The notes under the pieces are model-generated. The model had not been told where the DNA came from. It searched no databases and saw nothing but the letters and a program-made list of their open reading frames with translations. Shown here piece after piece: positions 34,762 to 43,112 of a stretch of 64,000 nucleotides of DNA; positions within the stretch are counted from its first letter, which is position 1, and each line of letters begins with the position of its first letter. The translations under genes and the position numbers were made by a program. Source of the stretch: Chromobacterium sphagni (GTDB lineage Bacteria; Pseudomonadota; Gammaproteobacteria; Burkholderiales; Chromobacteriaceae). The stretch is taken from contig NZ_MKCT01000001.1 in assembly GCF_001855555.1 (NCBI RefSeq), positions 1,116,001 through 1,180,000 on the forward strand, written 5' to 3'.

Positions 34762-36776
34762 GATCCCCGTGTCAGCTGTTGGATGGCGTCGAGATGACGC
34801 TGGAAGTCGCGGTCGAGATCGCGGTTGTGCCGGTTGGATGTCATCGCCACCCGCAGCTGTTTGCCGTTGATGCGTATCCACAGACGGAATTCACGCACAT
34901 AGAACATTAGCACGATGCCCAGCACCAGCAAGATCGAACCGAGATAAACCAGGTTCTTGCCCGGCGAGCGCGTCATCTGCAGGCCGGACGACTGCACCTG
35001 GTCGAAGCCGTCCAGCTGCAGGAAAACCGGCGCGTTGTAGTCGTGCAGGCCGCTGCTGGCCACCAGGCCGTCCAGCAGGAAGCGGTAATGCTGAGCGTCG
35101 GCGGCCAGCGGGCTGGCATGGGCCTTTTCGTCGGCCACCGCCATCACGTCCACCACCGCGCCCTGCAGGATCTTGATATAGGTCTGCGCCACCGCCTGGC
35201 GCTTGTCGGCCGGCACCCGCTCATCGAGGAATTTCTCCAGTCCGGCGAAGCCGCCGTCGGCGAAGCGCTGCAGCACGCCCTTGACGCTGTCGCCGAAGTT
35301 CTGCGCCAACTGCTGGTCTATCACGCCGCCCGCCATCGCCTTGCGGGTGGCGCGACGCGCCACTTCGTCATACAGCGCCGGGTTGCGCAAGGCGGCGTGC
35401 AGCCGCATGAAGCGGTCTATGCCCATCTCGTCGTCCAGCGGCAGGCGCAGGTACTGGAAGGGCTCGGCCGGGGTCCGGCGCAGGCCGGCCATCAGATAAC
35501 TGGCGCCGTCCTGCTGGATCGGGGCCATATAGTGCAGGTATTCCACCGCCTGGCCCAGGCTGTCGCGCAGCTTGAAGCTGATCGACGGGCCGAAGTTCTT
35601 CAGCTCCTTGGTTTGCTTCACCTCGCGCGCGTCGTGCATGCGTTGCAGCAGCGTGGGATCGGCCGCGCCGGGCTTGCCGACGTTCTCAATGTTGAACACC
35701 CTGAGTTCGCCGAACTCCAGCGCATAGTCCTTGCCGTTGGCGCGCAACGGCTGGTTGGCCATCGACACCCCTTGCAGCGGCACCGGCGCGACCGCGGTAT
35801 CGGCCAGATTCCAGGCTTTGAAGCGCAGCGGCGAGCCGCCGTCGCCGAACGACGACTGATAGATGGCGATGCCGTCGACGATCAACGGGTGGTTGACCTT
35901 GACCGTGGCTTCGGTGCGCTTGCCGCTGGCCTTGTCGGTCACCACGATATCGCTGGCGAACAGCTTGGGCATGCCGCTGCTGTAGTAGTCGACGTGGAAT
36001 TTCTTCAGCGTGACGATGAAGGGCAACTCCTGCACCAGATAGCCGTTGCCGGAATCGATGAAAGTGACGTCGGCACTCTTGTTTTCCACGATGCGGGTGG
36101 TGCCGCGGAACGACAGGTTCGAGGCCGACAGCCGGCTGGCCGCCGGCACTTGGCTTTGCGGGATGTCGCGGGTCTCCGGCATCACGCGGCCTATCAGCTG
36201 CCCCAGCTTCAGCGGCAGGTTGCCGTCCATCAGGCCGCCGACGCAGATCACGATCAGCGCGATGTGGGCGAAGAAGTAGCCCAGTTTGCCGGCGGAGCCC
36301 TTCTTGGCGGCGATCAGCAGGCTGCCGTCGGGATTGTCGCGCAGGCGCAGACGGTAGCCCTGGGCCTGCAGGTAGGCGGCGAGCGGTTCCGGCGCGGCGT
36401 TTGCGACGGCGAGGGCCTGGCTGTGCGACATGGCCGCCAGCGAGCTCTCGCCGGCCTTGTCGCGGTAGGAGCGCATCTGTTTGACGAAGCCCGGCCCGTT
36501 GCGCAGCACGCACAGGGTGAGCGACAGCACCAGGAAGGCCAGGATGGTCAGGAACCAGGCCGAGTGGTAGACGTCGAACAGCCCGAGCTGTTCAAAAGCC
36601 TGGAACCAGAACTGGCCGAATTCAAACGCATAGTTTGGGTAGGGCTCGTTCTGCTTGAGCACGGTGCCGATGATCGAGGCGATCGCCAGGATGGTCAGCA
36701 GGCCGATGGCGAAACGCATTGAGCTGAACAATTCGTACAGCGCGTGGCGAGTGGTGTTGCGGCGATGGTTTGTCAT
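34758..36776 (-). CDS. resB: Cytochrome c biogenesis protein ResB (Ccs1)
   Basis: The 672-residue protein has three N-terminal membrane helices (RFAIGLLTILAIASIIGTVL, LTILAFLVLSLTLCVL and LGYFFAHIALIVICVGGL), a large periplasmic domain and a last helix near 630 (NLVYLGSILLVLGIVLMFYV). This is the ResB/Ccs1 layout. QNEPYPNYAFEFG near the start is typical of betaproteobacterial members. It partners with CcsB, with which its gene overlaps. The ATG at 36776 gives MTNHRRNTTRHALYE; earlier in-frame codons run into the terminator of the cytochrome c4 gene. Confidence 0.93.
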   Translation of the reverse strand: MTNHRRNTTRHALYELFSSMRFAIGLLTILAIASIIGTVLKQNEPYPNYAFEFGQFWFQAFEQLGLFDVYHSAWFLTILAFLVLSLTLCVLRNGPGFVKQMRSYRDKAGESSLAAMSHSQALAVANAAPEPLAAYLQAQGYRLRLRDNPDGSLLIAAKKGSAGKLGYFFAHIALIVICVGGLMDGNLPLKLGQLIGRVMPETRDIPQSQVPAASRLSASNLSFRGTTRIVENKSADVTFIDSGNGYLVQELPFIVTLKKFHVDYYSSGMPKLFASDIVVTDKASGKRTEATVKVNHPLIVDGIAIYQSSFGDGGSPLRFKAWNLADTAVAPVPLQGVSMANQPLRANGKDYALEFGELRVFNIENVGKPGAADPTLLQRMHDAREVKQTKELKNFGPSISFKLRDSLGQAVEYLHYMAPIQQDGASYLMAGLRRTPAEPFQYLRLPLDDEMGIDRFMRLHAALRNPALYDEVARRATRKAMAGGVIDQQLAQNFGDSVKGVLQRFADGGFAGLEKFLDERVPADKRQAVAQTYIKILQGAVVDVMAVADEKAHASPLAADAQHYRFLLDGLVASSGLHDYNAPVFLQLDGFDQVQSSGLQMTRSPGKNLVYLGSILLVLGIVLMFYVREFRLWIRINGKQLRVAMTSNRHNRDLDRDFQRHLDAIQQLTRGS

Positions 36777-36790
36777 GGTAGGTAACACAA

Positions 36791-36819
36791 AAAGGGAAGC
36801 CGGTCCGGAGCTTCCCTTT
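36791..36819 (-). terminator. Rho-independent terminator after the cytochrome c4 gene
   Basis: AAAGGGAAGC and GCTTCCCTTT pair around a nine-base loop, with a T-run on the minus strand. It lies between the cytochrome c4 stop and the resB start, so resB may have its own promoter or depend on read-through. Confidence 0.8.
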
Positions 36820-36909
36820 CGAACGCGCCTGGTCGGCAAAGTTGCGTCGGCATACCGGGCCGCATGACGGGCATGCGGCCTGCGGCTTGCCGACCGCAGG
36901 CGTCACGGC

Positions 36910-37524
36910 TCAGCGCAGGCCGGAAATGTATTCGGACACCGCCTTCATCTCGGCATCGGTCATGCGGCTGGCGATGTCGGCCATGATGGGGTTCTTGCGG
37001 TCGGCGCCGGCCTTGAAGTCGGCCAACTGCTTGGCGACGTAGCCGGCGTGCTGGCTGCCCAGGCGCGGGAACTGGTCGGGCAGGCCCTTGCCGGCCGGAC
37101 CGTGGCAAGCCATACAGGCCGGCACGTGGCTGGCGGCGTTGCCGACGCGGTAGATTTTGGCGCCCAGCGGCAGCTGCTGCTTGTCGGAGGCTTCGCGCTC
37201 TTTCGGCTTCTGCTCGCTGAAGTAGGCGGCCAGGTTGTGCATGTCGCCATCGGACAGGCCGGCGGTCATGCCGAACATGGTGGGGTTCTTGCGTTCGCCG
37301 CTCTTGAACGCCTTCAACTGGCTATACAGATACTGCTGGCTCTGGCCGGCAAGAGTGGGATTGGCCGCCGCGACGCTGTTGCCGTCCGCGCCGTGACAGG
37401 CCGCGCAGACGGTATCCACGATCTGCTTGCCTTTTGCCGGGTCCCCCTTTGCCACCGGAGCGGCTGCCAGCACGGAGCCGGCCAGGGTTAGGGTTGCCAT
37501 CGCCAACAGCATTTTACGTCTCAT
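36910..37524 (-). CDS. Cytochrome c4, di-haem
   Basis: The 204-residue periplasmic protein has a signal peptide (MRRKMLLAMATLTLAGSVLAAAP) and two CxxCH haem sites, CAACH and CMACH, in two homologous halves. The Met ligands sit in NPTMFGM and NPIMADI. It shuttles electrons to terminal oxidases. Location next to engB and the ResB/CcsB genes is the usual betaproteobacterial arrangement. The gene is divergent from engB with about 92 bases between starts. Confidence 0.95.
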   Translation of the reverse strand: MRRKMLLAMATLTLAGSVLAAAPVAKGDPAKGKQIVDTVCAACHGADGNSVAAANPTLAGQSQQYLYSQLKAFKSGERKNPTMFGMTAGLSDGDMHNLAAYFSEQKPKEREASDKQQLPLGAKIYRVGNAASHVPACMACHGPAGKGLPDQFPRLGSQHAGYVAKQLADFKAGADRKNPIMADIASRMTDAEMKAVSEYISGLR

Positions 37525-37616
37525 GGTCGCTCCTTTAGGGGCTTGCCCTAAAATATCTGTAAAAATAGCAATTCCAAACCTGTTATTCTATACCAACTGA
37601 TTTCAACCTTACTACC

Positions 37617-38249
37617 ATGTCGATTTTTCAGAACGCCAGATTTTATACCACCGTCAACCACATGAAGGACCTGCCGGCCACCCGCGCCGAGGTCGCTTTC
37701 GTCGGTCGCTCCAACGCGGGCAAGTCCAGCGCCATCAACACGCTGGCCAATCGCACCCGTTTGGCTTATGTGTCCAAGACGCCGGGCCGAACCCAGCATA
37801 TCAACTTCTTCGAGCTGGGAGACGAGTGTTTTCTGGTGGATTTGCCCGGCTACGGCTACGCCGAAGTGCCGGAAGCGGTGCGCGCCCACTGGGTGGAACT
37901 GCTGGGCCGCTACCTGCAGACGCGCCAGAGCCTGATCGGCCTTCTGTTGATTATGGACGCTCGCCACCCATTGAAAGACCTGGATCGCAGAATGCTGGAA
38001 TTTTTCCGTGTCGCCGGCCGTCCGGTGCACATTCTGTTGTCCAAGGCCGACAAGATGTCGCGCCAAGAACAGAGCAAGGTGTTGACGCTGGTCAAGCGCG
38101 AGTTGGCCGATTATCCGTCGGTCAGCGTGCAGATGTTCTCCAGCCTGAAGAAGACCGGAGTGGACGAGGTGGAGCAGGTGGTCAAGGGCTGGTTCGACGC
38201 GCTGCCGCAGCAGGAGCCGCCGCTGCTGCCTCCGGCGGAGGAACTTTAA
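37617..38249 (+). CDS. engB: Ribosome-biogenesis GTPase EngB (YihA/YsxC)
   Basis: The 210-residue GTPase has all motifs in order: GRSNAGKSS (G1), TPGRTQ (G2), [11 protein letters not shown] (G3), LSKADK (G4) and a terminal region with [11 protein letters not shown] (G5). It is needed for large-subunit assembly in relatives. The ATG at 37617 gives [12 protein letters not shown], the usual start in this group. The C-terminal tail of acidic and proline residues ([10 protein letters not shown]) is slightly extended. A candidate small RNA and terminator follow directly. Confidence 0.95.
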   Translation: MSIFQNARFYTTVNHMKDLPATRAEVAFVGRSNAGKSSAINTLANRTRLAYVSKTPGRTQHINFFELGDECFLVDLPGYGYAEVPEAVRAHWVELLGRYLQTRQSLIGLLLIMDARHPLKDLDRRMLEFFRVAGRPVHILLSKADKMSRQEQSKVLTLVKRELADYPSVSVQMFSSLKKTGVDEVEQVVKGWFDALPQQEPPLLPPAEEL

Positions 38250-38272
38250 CAGCGGCCCATCGCCTAAACAGC

Positions 38273-38364
38273 AGGTGTTCACACCTCCCGCTTGGCTCCC
38301 TGAGCGGGGCCTGAGTCGTTTATGTCCAGGCATTGCCCCGGCCCGAGAAGGTCGGGGCTTTTTA
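38273..38364 (+). ncRNA. Candidate small RNA or structured 3' UTR of engB
   Basis: Three hairpins stand in a row after engB. The first pairs AGGTGT (38273-38278) with ACACCT. The second pairs CCCGCT (38287-38292) with AGCGGG, leaving a ten-base loop TGGCTCCCTG. The third is the terminator. The single-stranded CUCCCU in the second loop could pair with Shine-Dalgarno sequences, as in some Neisseria and alphaproteobacterial small RNAs. No promoter is evident, so it could be cut from the engB messenger. I do not match it to a known family. Confidence 0.4.
38335..38364 (+). terminator. Rho-independent terminator after engB
   Basis: GCCCCGGCC and GGTCGGGGC pair (one G-T) around CGAGAA, followed by a T-run TTTTTATT. 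Confidence 0.88.
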
Positions 38365-38383
38365 TTGCCCGGCGGGCATGAAA

Positions 38384-38411
38384 AAAGGCGAAGGATGCAT
38401 CCTTCGCCTTT
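38384..38411 (-). terminator. Rho-independent terminator of rlpA
   Basis: A perfect 28-base palindrome AAAGGCGAAGG-ATGCAT-CCTTCGCCTTT, followed on the minus strand by a run of six T residues, lies about 33 bases after the rlpA stop. Confidence 0.88.
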
Positions 38412-38443
38412 CGCCCTATGCCATACGGTTCAGCTGACAGCCG

Positions 38444-39322
38444 TTACAGGCTGGTGATCACGGTTTCCACGTGCAGGTTCTCGGCCGCGCTGCGCACGGC
38501 GTCGTCAGACGGGAACGGTCCCAGGCGTACTTTGTACACCCCCTGCTGATTGACGATGCCGAGCTTGGAGTCGTAATGATCGTCCAGCTCGCCCAGTGTC
38601 TTCTGCAACAGCGCTTCGGCGTTGGCCAGCGTGGCGAACGAGCCCAGTTGCAGGTACTTCGGATTGTCGCCTGCGCGCAACTCGCGGCTGACCGGCTGGG
38701 TGGCCGGTTGCGCGGACGCGGAGAAGGTGTTGTCGGCTGCGGGCCAGACGCGGTCTATCGCGATCTTGGCGCTGCCCTGCTGGATAAAGCCCAGCTTGTA
38801 CGCCGCGGCGTACGACAGGTCCATCAGACGGCTCTTGTGGAACGGTCCGCGGTCATTGACGCGAACCACCACCGACTTGCCGTTGGTCAAGTTGGTCACC
38901 CGGGCATAGCTCGGGATCGGCAGCGTTGGATGCGCTGCGGTCATGGCGAACATGTCGTAACGTTCGCCCGAGGACGTCTTGCGTCCATGGAACTGCTTGC
39001 CGTACCAAGAGGCACGGCCTGTGGCGTGGTAAGGCTTTTCTCGCACATCGGGACGGAAGCTCATGCCCAGCGCCGAGTAGGGCAGATTGGCCGACTTGAT
39101 CAGCGGCTCATCCTGCGGCACGGCGTCGGGCACCAGGTTCAGGTTGACCGGGATATGATCGGCCGGACCGTCGTTCTGGAAATAAGCTCCGTTCTTGGCG
39201 ACGGTCTTCTTGTTTGTCGGCGAAGCCGACTGGTTTGTGGCACTGGCCGTCTTCACAGTGGAACAGGCCACAAGCACGAGACTGACGAATACAAGCCACA
39301 GCCATCGGAGTACAGGTTGCAT
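38444..39322 (-). CDS. rlpA: RlpA-family septal lipoprotein with SPOR domain
   Basis: The 292-residue protein has a lipoprotein signal with the lipidated Cys20 in LVLVAC, the double-psi beta-barrel RlpA core (GRASWYGKQFHGRKTSSGE near 101-119, then VRVNDRGPFHKSRLMDLSYAAA) and a C-terminal SPOR domain (YLQLGSFATLANAEALL). In relatives it cuts glycan strands lacking stem peptides at the division septum. The ATG at 39322 is preceded by a strong GGGAGG. It lies downstream of trmL and comF on the same strand. Confidence 0.93.
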   Translation of the reverse strand: MQPVLRWLWLVFVSLVLVACSTVKTASATNQSASPTNKKTVAKNGAYFQNDGPADHIPVNLNLVPDAVPQDEPLIKSANLPYSALGMSFRPDVREKPYHATGRASWYGKQFHGRKTSSGERYDMFAMTAAHPTLPIPSYARVTNLTNGKSVVVRVNDRGPFHKSRLMDLSYAAAYKLGFIQQGSAKIAIDRVWPAADNTFSASAQPATQPVSRELRAGDNPKYLQLGSFATLANAEALLQKTLGELDDHYDSKLGIVNQQGVYKVRLGPFPSDDAVRSAAENLHVETVITSL

Positions 39323-39360
39323 AAACCTCCCTATGCTGTTGGGCCAACCTTGCGAACCGC

Positions 39361-39825
39361 TTACCCTCCCCCTGTGAAATCGAGCTGGCGCCATGCCTCG
39401 TACACTGTCACCGCGACAGCGTTGGAGAGGTTGAGGCTTCTCGACTCGGGACGCATCGGCAAACGAATCCTTTGTTGCGCCGGCAGGGCAGCCAGCACAT
39501 CTTGCGGCAAGCCGCGGGATTCGGGACCGAACAGAAAAACGTCCCCGGGTTGGTAGGAAATCCGGTCATGGCGCGTAGCGCCCTTGGTCGTCGCGGCGAA
39601 AATCCGTCGTCCTTGAAGCGCCTGCAAACAGGCAGGCCAGTCTTCGTGGACCACAACGCGGGCATACTCGTGATAGTCGAGTCCTGCGCGCCGCAACTTG
39701 GCATCCTGGAGCGGAAAGCCCAGGGGTTTGACCAGATGCAGTTCACAGCCGGTGTTGGCACATAAACGAATCACATTGCCCGTGTTGGGCGGGATTTCCG
39801 GCTGAAATAGAACAACAGTGAACAT
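39361..39825 (-). CDS. trmL: tRNA (cytidine/uridine-2'-O-)-methyltransferase TrmL
   Basis: The 154-residue SPOUT methyltransferase shows the knotted-fold motifs: [20 protein letters not shown] at the start, [10 protein letters not shown], and [20 protein letters not shown] at the end. It methylates the wobble base of two leucine tRNAs in relatives. The ATG at 39825 is the standard start for the family; upstream codons lie in the gap after comF. Length is the family norm. Confidence 0.94.
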   Translation of the reverse strand: MFTVVLFQPEIPPNTGNVIRLCANTGCELHLVKPLGFPLQDAKLRRAGLDYHEYARVVVHEDWPACLQALQGRRIFAATTKGATRHDRISYQPGDVFLFGPESRGLPQDVLAALPAQQRIRLPMRPESRSLNLSNAVAVTVYEAWRQLDFTGGG

Positions 39826-39865
39826 CGTTGGCAGGCTGGATTGTTCCAAGGAATCAAAATCTTGG

Positions 39866-40576
39866 TCAAGTATTTGGGGAAAACGCCCGGGCAAGCACCC
39901 ATGCATCGACCCGTTCCGCACCCTGTTTTTTGAGCACTTTGGCTAGGGCTGAGAGGGTGGCGCCGCTAGTGGCGACGTCGTCGATGATGGCAATGGAAAG
40001 CCCGTCGCAGCGGCGTTTTACGCCGAATGCATGACGCACGTTTTGCAGTCTTGCGGCGCGACCGAGCGAGGCTTGCGGCAATGTGTTGCATTTTCGCCAA
40101 CACAGGTCGTCCGAAAAACGGCTGTTTATTGTAACAGCGAACGCTTTGGCAAGCTCGGAACTCTGATTGAAGCCTCTTTCCGCAAGTCGTTCATTTGCCA
40201 ATGGAACGGGGATGACAAGGTCGTATTCGTGGGCTTGACAACCGGAGAAATCGGTGAGCAAGTCCGCTAGCGCCCCGGCCAATTGTAAGCGTTTTCCGTA
40301 TTTGAACGCATGGATCAGGCCATTCAGGGGGTAGCCAAACAGATAAGGAACGTGTAGCGCGTCGAAGGCCGGCGGATGGCGCTGGCAATGGCCACACAGC
40401 ATGCTGTCCGGCGTCGGTTCCGCGCAGCGCGGACAGCGGGACGCAGGCAGGGGCGGCAGCATTGCGCGGCAGCCGGGGCAGAGCGCGCCCTGGCTGTCGG
40501 CGCGGCCGCAGAGCGCGCATTTTTGCCTAATAAATGAGCAGTTGTTAATTAATTCTATTATGTGGTTTGACAGCAT
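39866..40576 (-). CDS. comF: ComF-family phosphoribosyltransferase-like protein
   Basis: The 236-residue protein begins with a zinc-ribbon region ([24 protein letters not shown]) and ends in a phosphoribosyltransferase fold with the PRPP loop [14 protein letters not shown]. The family is needed for DNA uptake in naturally competent bacteria, where it is thought to help move single-stranded DNA inward. The ATG at 40576 was chosen over 40612 because nothing like a ribosome site precedes the latter. It is divergent from bioB. Confidence 0.88.
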   Translation of the reverse strand: MLSNHIIELINNCSFIRQKCALCGRADSQGALCPGCRAMLPPLPASRCPRCAEPTPDSMLCGHCQRHPPAFDALHVPYLFGYPLNGLIHAFKYGKRLQLAGALADLLTDFSGCQAHEYDLVIPVPLANERLAERGFNQSSELAKAFAVTINSRFSDDLCWRKCNTLPQASLGRAARLQNVRHAFGVKRRCDGLSIAIIDDVATSGATLSALAKVLKKQGAERVDAWVLARAFSPNT

Positions 40577-40675
40577 CGCATCCACGCTCCAAGATTTTGC
40601 AGCTCTGCCCATGCGGGCAGGGTGACGAACGGCCTGATTTTTCGTCAAAATGACAAACACATGTTGGAGCATACG

Positions 40676-41659
40676 ATGCATTCAGTAACGATGGAGTTCA
40701 AGCGCCCGGCTGCGCCGCATCCGGAAAAGGCTAATTGGAGCGTCGACGAGGTAGAGGCGCTGCTGGGGCTGCCTTTCATGGAGCTGGTGTTCCGCGCGGC
40801 GGAAATCCATCGGCAGTTTTTCGACCCTACCCGCGTGCAGCTGTCCACGCTGGTTTCGATCAAGACCGGCGGCTGTCCGGAGGATTGCGGCTATTGTCCG
40901 CAGTCGGTGCATCATGACACACCGGTGGCCAATGAGCCGATGATGACGGTGGACGAGGTGGTGGCGGCGGCGCGGCAGGCCAAGGCCAACGGCGCCGGCC
41001 GCTTCTGCATGGGCGCCGCCTGGCGCGGTCCCAAGGATGCCGATCTGGCCAAGACGCTGGACATGGTGAGCCGGGTGAAGGCGCTGGGATTGGAAACCTG
41101 CGCCACCTTCGGCTTGCTGCGCGATGGCCAGGCCGAGCAACTGAAACAGGCGGGGCTGGATTACTACAATCACAATCTGGATACCGCGCCGGACAAGTAC
41201 GCCGACATCATCCAGACCCGCGAGTATGAGGACCGGCTGGACACGCTGGGCAAGGTGCGCTCGGCGGGGCTGTCGGTATGCTGCGGCGGCATCGTCGGCA
41301 TGAATGAAACCCGGCGCGACCGCGCCGGCCTGATCACCCAGCTGGCCAATCTCGATCCGCAGCCCGAGTCGGTGCCGGTCAACAATCTGGTGAAAGTGGT
41401 GGGCACTCCGCTGGAGGGGGCGGAAAAGCTGGACTGGACCGAATTCGTCCGCACCATCGCGGTGGCGCGCATCGCCATGCCCCGTAGTTATGTGCGCCTG
41501 TCGGCTGGCCGGCGCGAGATGGACGAAGCCACCCAGGCGCTGTGTTTCCTGGCAGGGGCCAATTCCATCTTTTATGGCGACAAGCTGCTGACAACGGGCA
41601 ATCCCGACGTCCTGGCCGATCAGGCGCTGATGCGCAAGCTGGATCTGCAGGCGCTATAA
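40676..41659 (+). CDS. bioB: Biotin synthase
   Basis: The 327-residue radical-SAM enzyme inserts sulfur into dethiobiotin. The SAM-cluster motif is intact ([13 protein letters not shown]) and the second-cluster ligands fall in [17 protein letters not shown] and SVCCGG. The ATG at 40676 has GGAG six bases before it; an ATG at 40661 is less well placed. It is separated from bioF by 115 bases, so bioF may have its own promoter. Confidence 0.96.
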   Translation: MHSVTMEFKRPAAPHPEKANWSVDEVEALLGLPFMELVFRAAEIHRQFFDPTRVQLSTLVSIKTGGCPEDCGYCPQSVHHDTPVANEPMMTVDEVVAAARQAKANGAGRFCMGAAWRGPKDADLAKTLDMVSRVKALGLETCATFGLLRDGQAEQLKQAGLDYYNHNLDTAPDKYADIIQTREYEDRLDTLGKVRSAGLSVCCGGIVGMNETRRDRAGLITQLANLDPQPESVPVNNLVKVVGTPLEGAEKLDWTEFVRTIAVARIAMPRSYVRLSAGRREMDEATQALCFLAGANSIFYGDKLLTTGNPDVLADQALMRKLDLQAL

Positions 41660-41774
41660 ATAAATCTTCGCAATTTCCCGCTGTCGGCTTAAATGCAAAC
41701 ATATATATAGTGTGTCGTGCCGGGGTGGCTTGGCTGCCGCGGTTTGGTCAACAACGTAAAAGAGTGCAAGCCAT

Positions 41775-42929
41775 ATGCGCCTACAAGACCTGTCCGCAGC
41801 CTTGCTGGAGCTGGACGCCAGCCACCGCCGCCGTCAGCGGGTGAGCCTCGAGTCGCCGCAAGGCGTCGAGATCATCATCGACGGCAACGAATACCTGTCT
41901 TTCGCCAGCAACGATTACCTTGGCCTGGCCGATCACCCCTCGCTGGTGCGCGCGGTGCAGCAGGGCGTGGAGCGCTGGGGCGTCGGCAGCGGCGCCGCGC
42001 ATCTGCTCACCGGCCACAGCCAGGCCCACCAGCAGGCCGAGGAGGCGCTGGCGCGCTTTGTCGGCCGCGAGGCGGCGCTGCTGTTCGGCTCCGGTTACGC
42101 CGCCAATCTGGCGGTGATCACCAGCTTGGTCGGCCGCGGCGACGCGGTGTTCGCCGACAGGCTTAACCACGCTTCGCTCAACGACGGCTGTCTATTGTCG
42201 CGCGCCGATTTCCAGCGCTTCCGCCATAACGACCTCGACCATCTGGAGCAGTTGCTGGCGGGGAGCAGCGCCCGCACCAGGCTGATCGCGGTGGACGCGG
42301 TATACAGCATGGATGGTGACGAAGCGCCGCTGCCGGAATTGCTGGCGCTGGCCGAGCGCTACGATGCCTGGTTGTACATCGACGACGCTCACGGCTTCGG
42401 TGTGCTGGGGCAGGGACGCGGTTCTCAGGCTGAGCGCGACCTCTCCAGCGAGCGGCTGATCTATATGGCCACGCTGGGCAAGGCCGCAGGCCTGGCCGGC
42501 GCTTTCGTCGCCGGCAGCAGCCTGCTGGTCGATTGGCTGGTCAATCGCGGCCGCACCTATATTTTCAGCACCGCCCAGCCGCCGGCCCTGGCAGCCGCGG
42601 TGAGCACCAGCCTGAGGCTGATCGCCGAGGCCGACGACCGGCGCGAACGCCTGGCGCAGCTGGTGGCGTGCTGCCGCCGGCGCCTGGCCGGCACGGCTTA
42701 TTCGACGGGGACTTCCCGCACACCGATCCAACCATTTATCATAGGCGGCGATGCGCATGCCATGAAACTGGCCCAAGGCTTGCAGCAGCAGGGTTATTGG
42801 GTGCCCGCCATCCGCCCGCCGACGGTGCCCGACAATGGCGCCAGGCTGCGGATTTCCTTGTCGGCGCTGCATGATGTGCAGCAGCTGGACACCTTGCTTG
42901 ACCGCATGCTGTTGCTGGCCGAAAGCTGA
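41775..42929 (+). CDS. bioF: 8-amino-7-oxononanoate synthase
   Basis: The 384-residue PLP enzyme condenses pimeloyl-ACP with alanine. The PLP lysine lies in ATLGKAAGLAG, with DDAHGFGVLG before it and the N-terminal FASNDYLGLA typical of alpha-oxoamine synthases. The ATG at 41775 gives MRLQDLSAALLELDA, a normal BioF start. Two hairpins follow the stop. Confidence 0.95.
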   Translation: MRLQDLSAALLELDASHRRRQRVSLESPQGVEIIIDGNEYLSFASNDYLGLADHPSLVRAVQQGVERWGVGSGAAHLLTGHSQAHQQAEEALARFVGREAALLFGSGYAANLAVITSLVGRGDAVFADRLNHASLNDGCLLSRADFQRFRHNDLDHLEQLLAGSSARTRLIAVDAVYSMDGDEAPLPELLALAERYDAWLYIDDAHGFGVLGQGRGSQAERDLSSERLIYMATLGKAAGLAGAFVAGSSLLVDWLVNRGRTYIFSTAQPPALAAAVSTSLRLIAEADDRRERLAQLVACCRRRLAGTAYSTGTSRTPIQPFIIGGDAHAMKLAQGLQQQGYWVPAIRPPTVPDNGARLRISLSALHDVQQLDTLLDRMLLLAES

Positions 42930-42930
42930 C

Positions 42931-43010
42931 TTCCCGCTAAGGCGGGAACCGCCGCGGCATGTCGTCGCCGCTCTGACGACGCAAGCCCGGAGCCTTGGCT
43001 CCGGGCTTGC
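42931..43010 (+). repeat. Two hairpins after bioF
   Basis: TTCCCGC-TAAG-GCGGGAA lies at 42931-42948. A perfect 14-base stem (GCAAGCCCGGAGCC with its complement around TT) lies at 42981-43010. The second is very stable but is followed by GCTTA rather than a T-run, so its role as a terminator is uncertain; both would separate bioF from the c-di-GMP gene. Confidence 0.55.
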
Positions 43011-43112
43011 GCTTATCCGGTCTTCGGGGAGGAGGCCGGCGGTGCCGGCCCTGGGGAAGGGGCTTGGGCGTCGCATGCGGACTTTCCAGCTAACTCATAC
43101 TACGATAACGAC

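Noticed and set aside
38250..38364. 6S RNA as the identity of the structured RNA after engB.
   Set aside because: The long central bubble and closing stems expected of 6S RNA are absent, and the structure is only about 90 bases.
41660..41774. A BirA operator between bioB and bioF.
   Set aside because: Short matches such as GGTTTGGTCAACAA do not give two properly spaced inverted halves.
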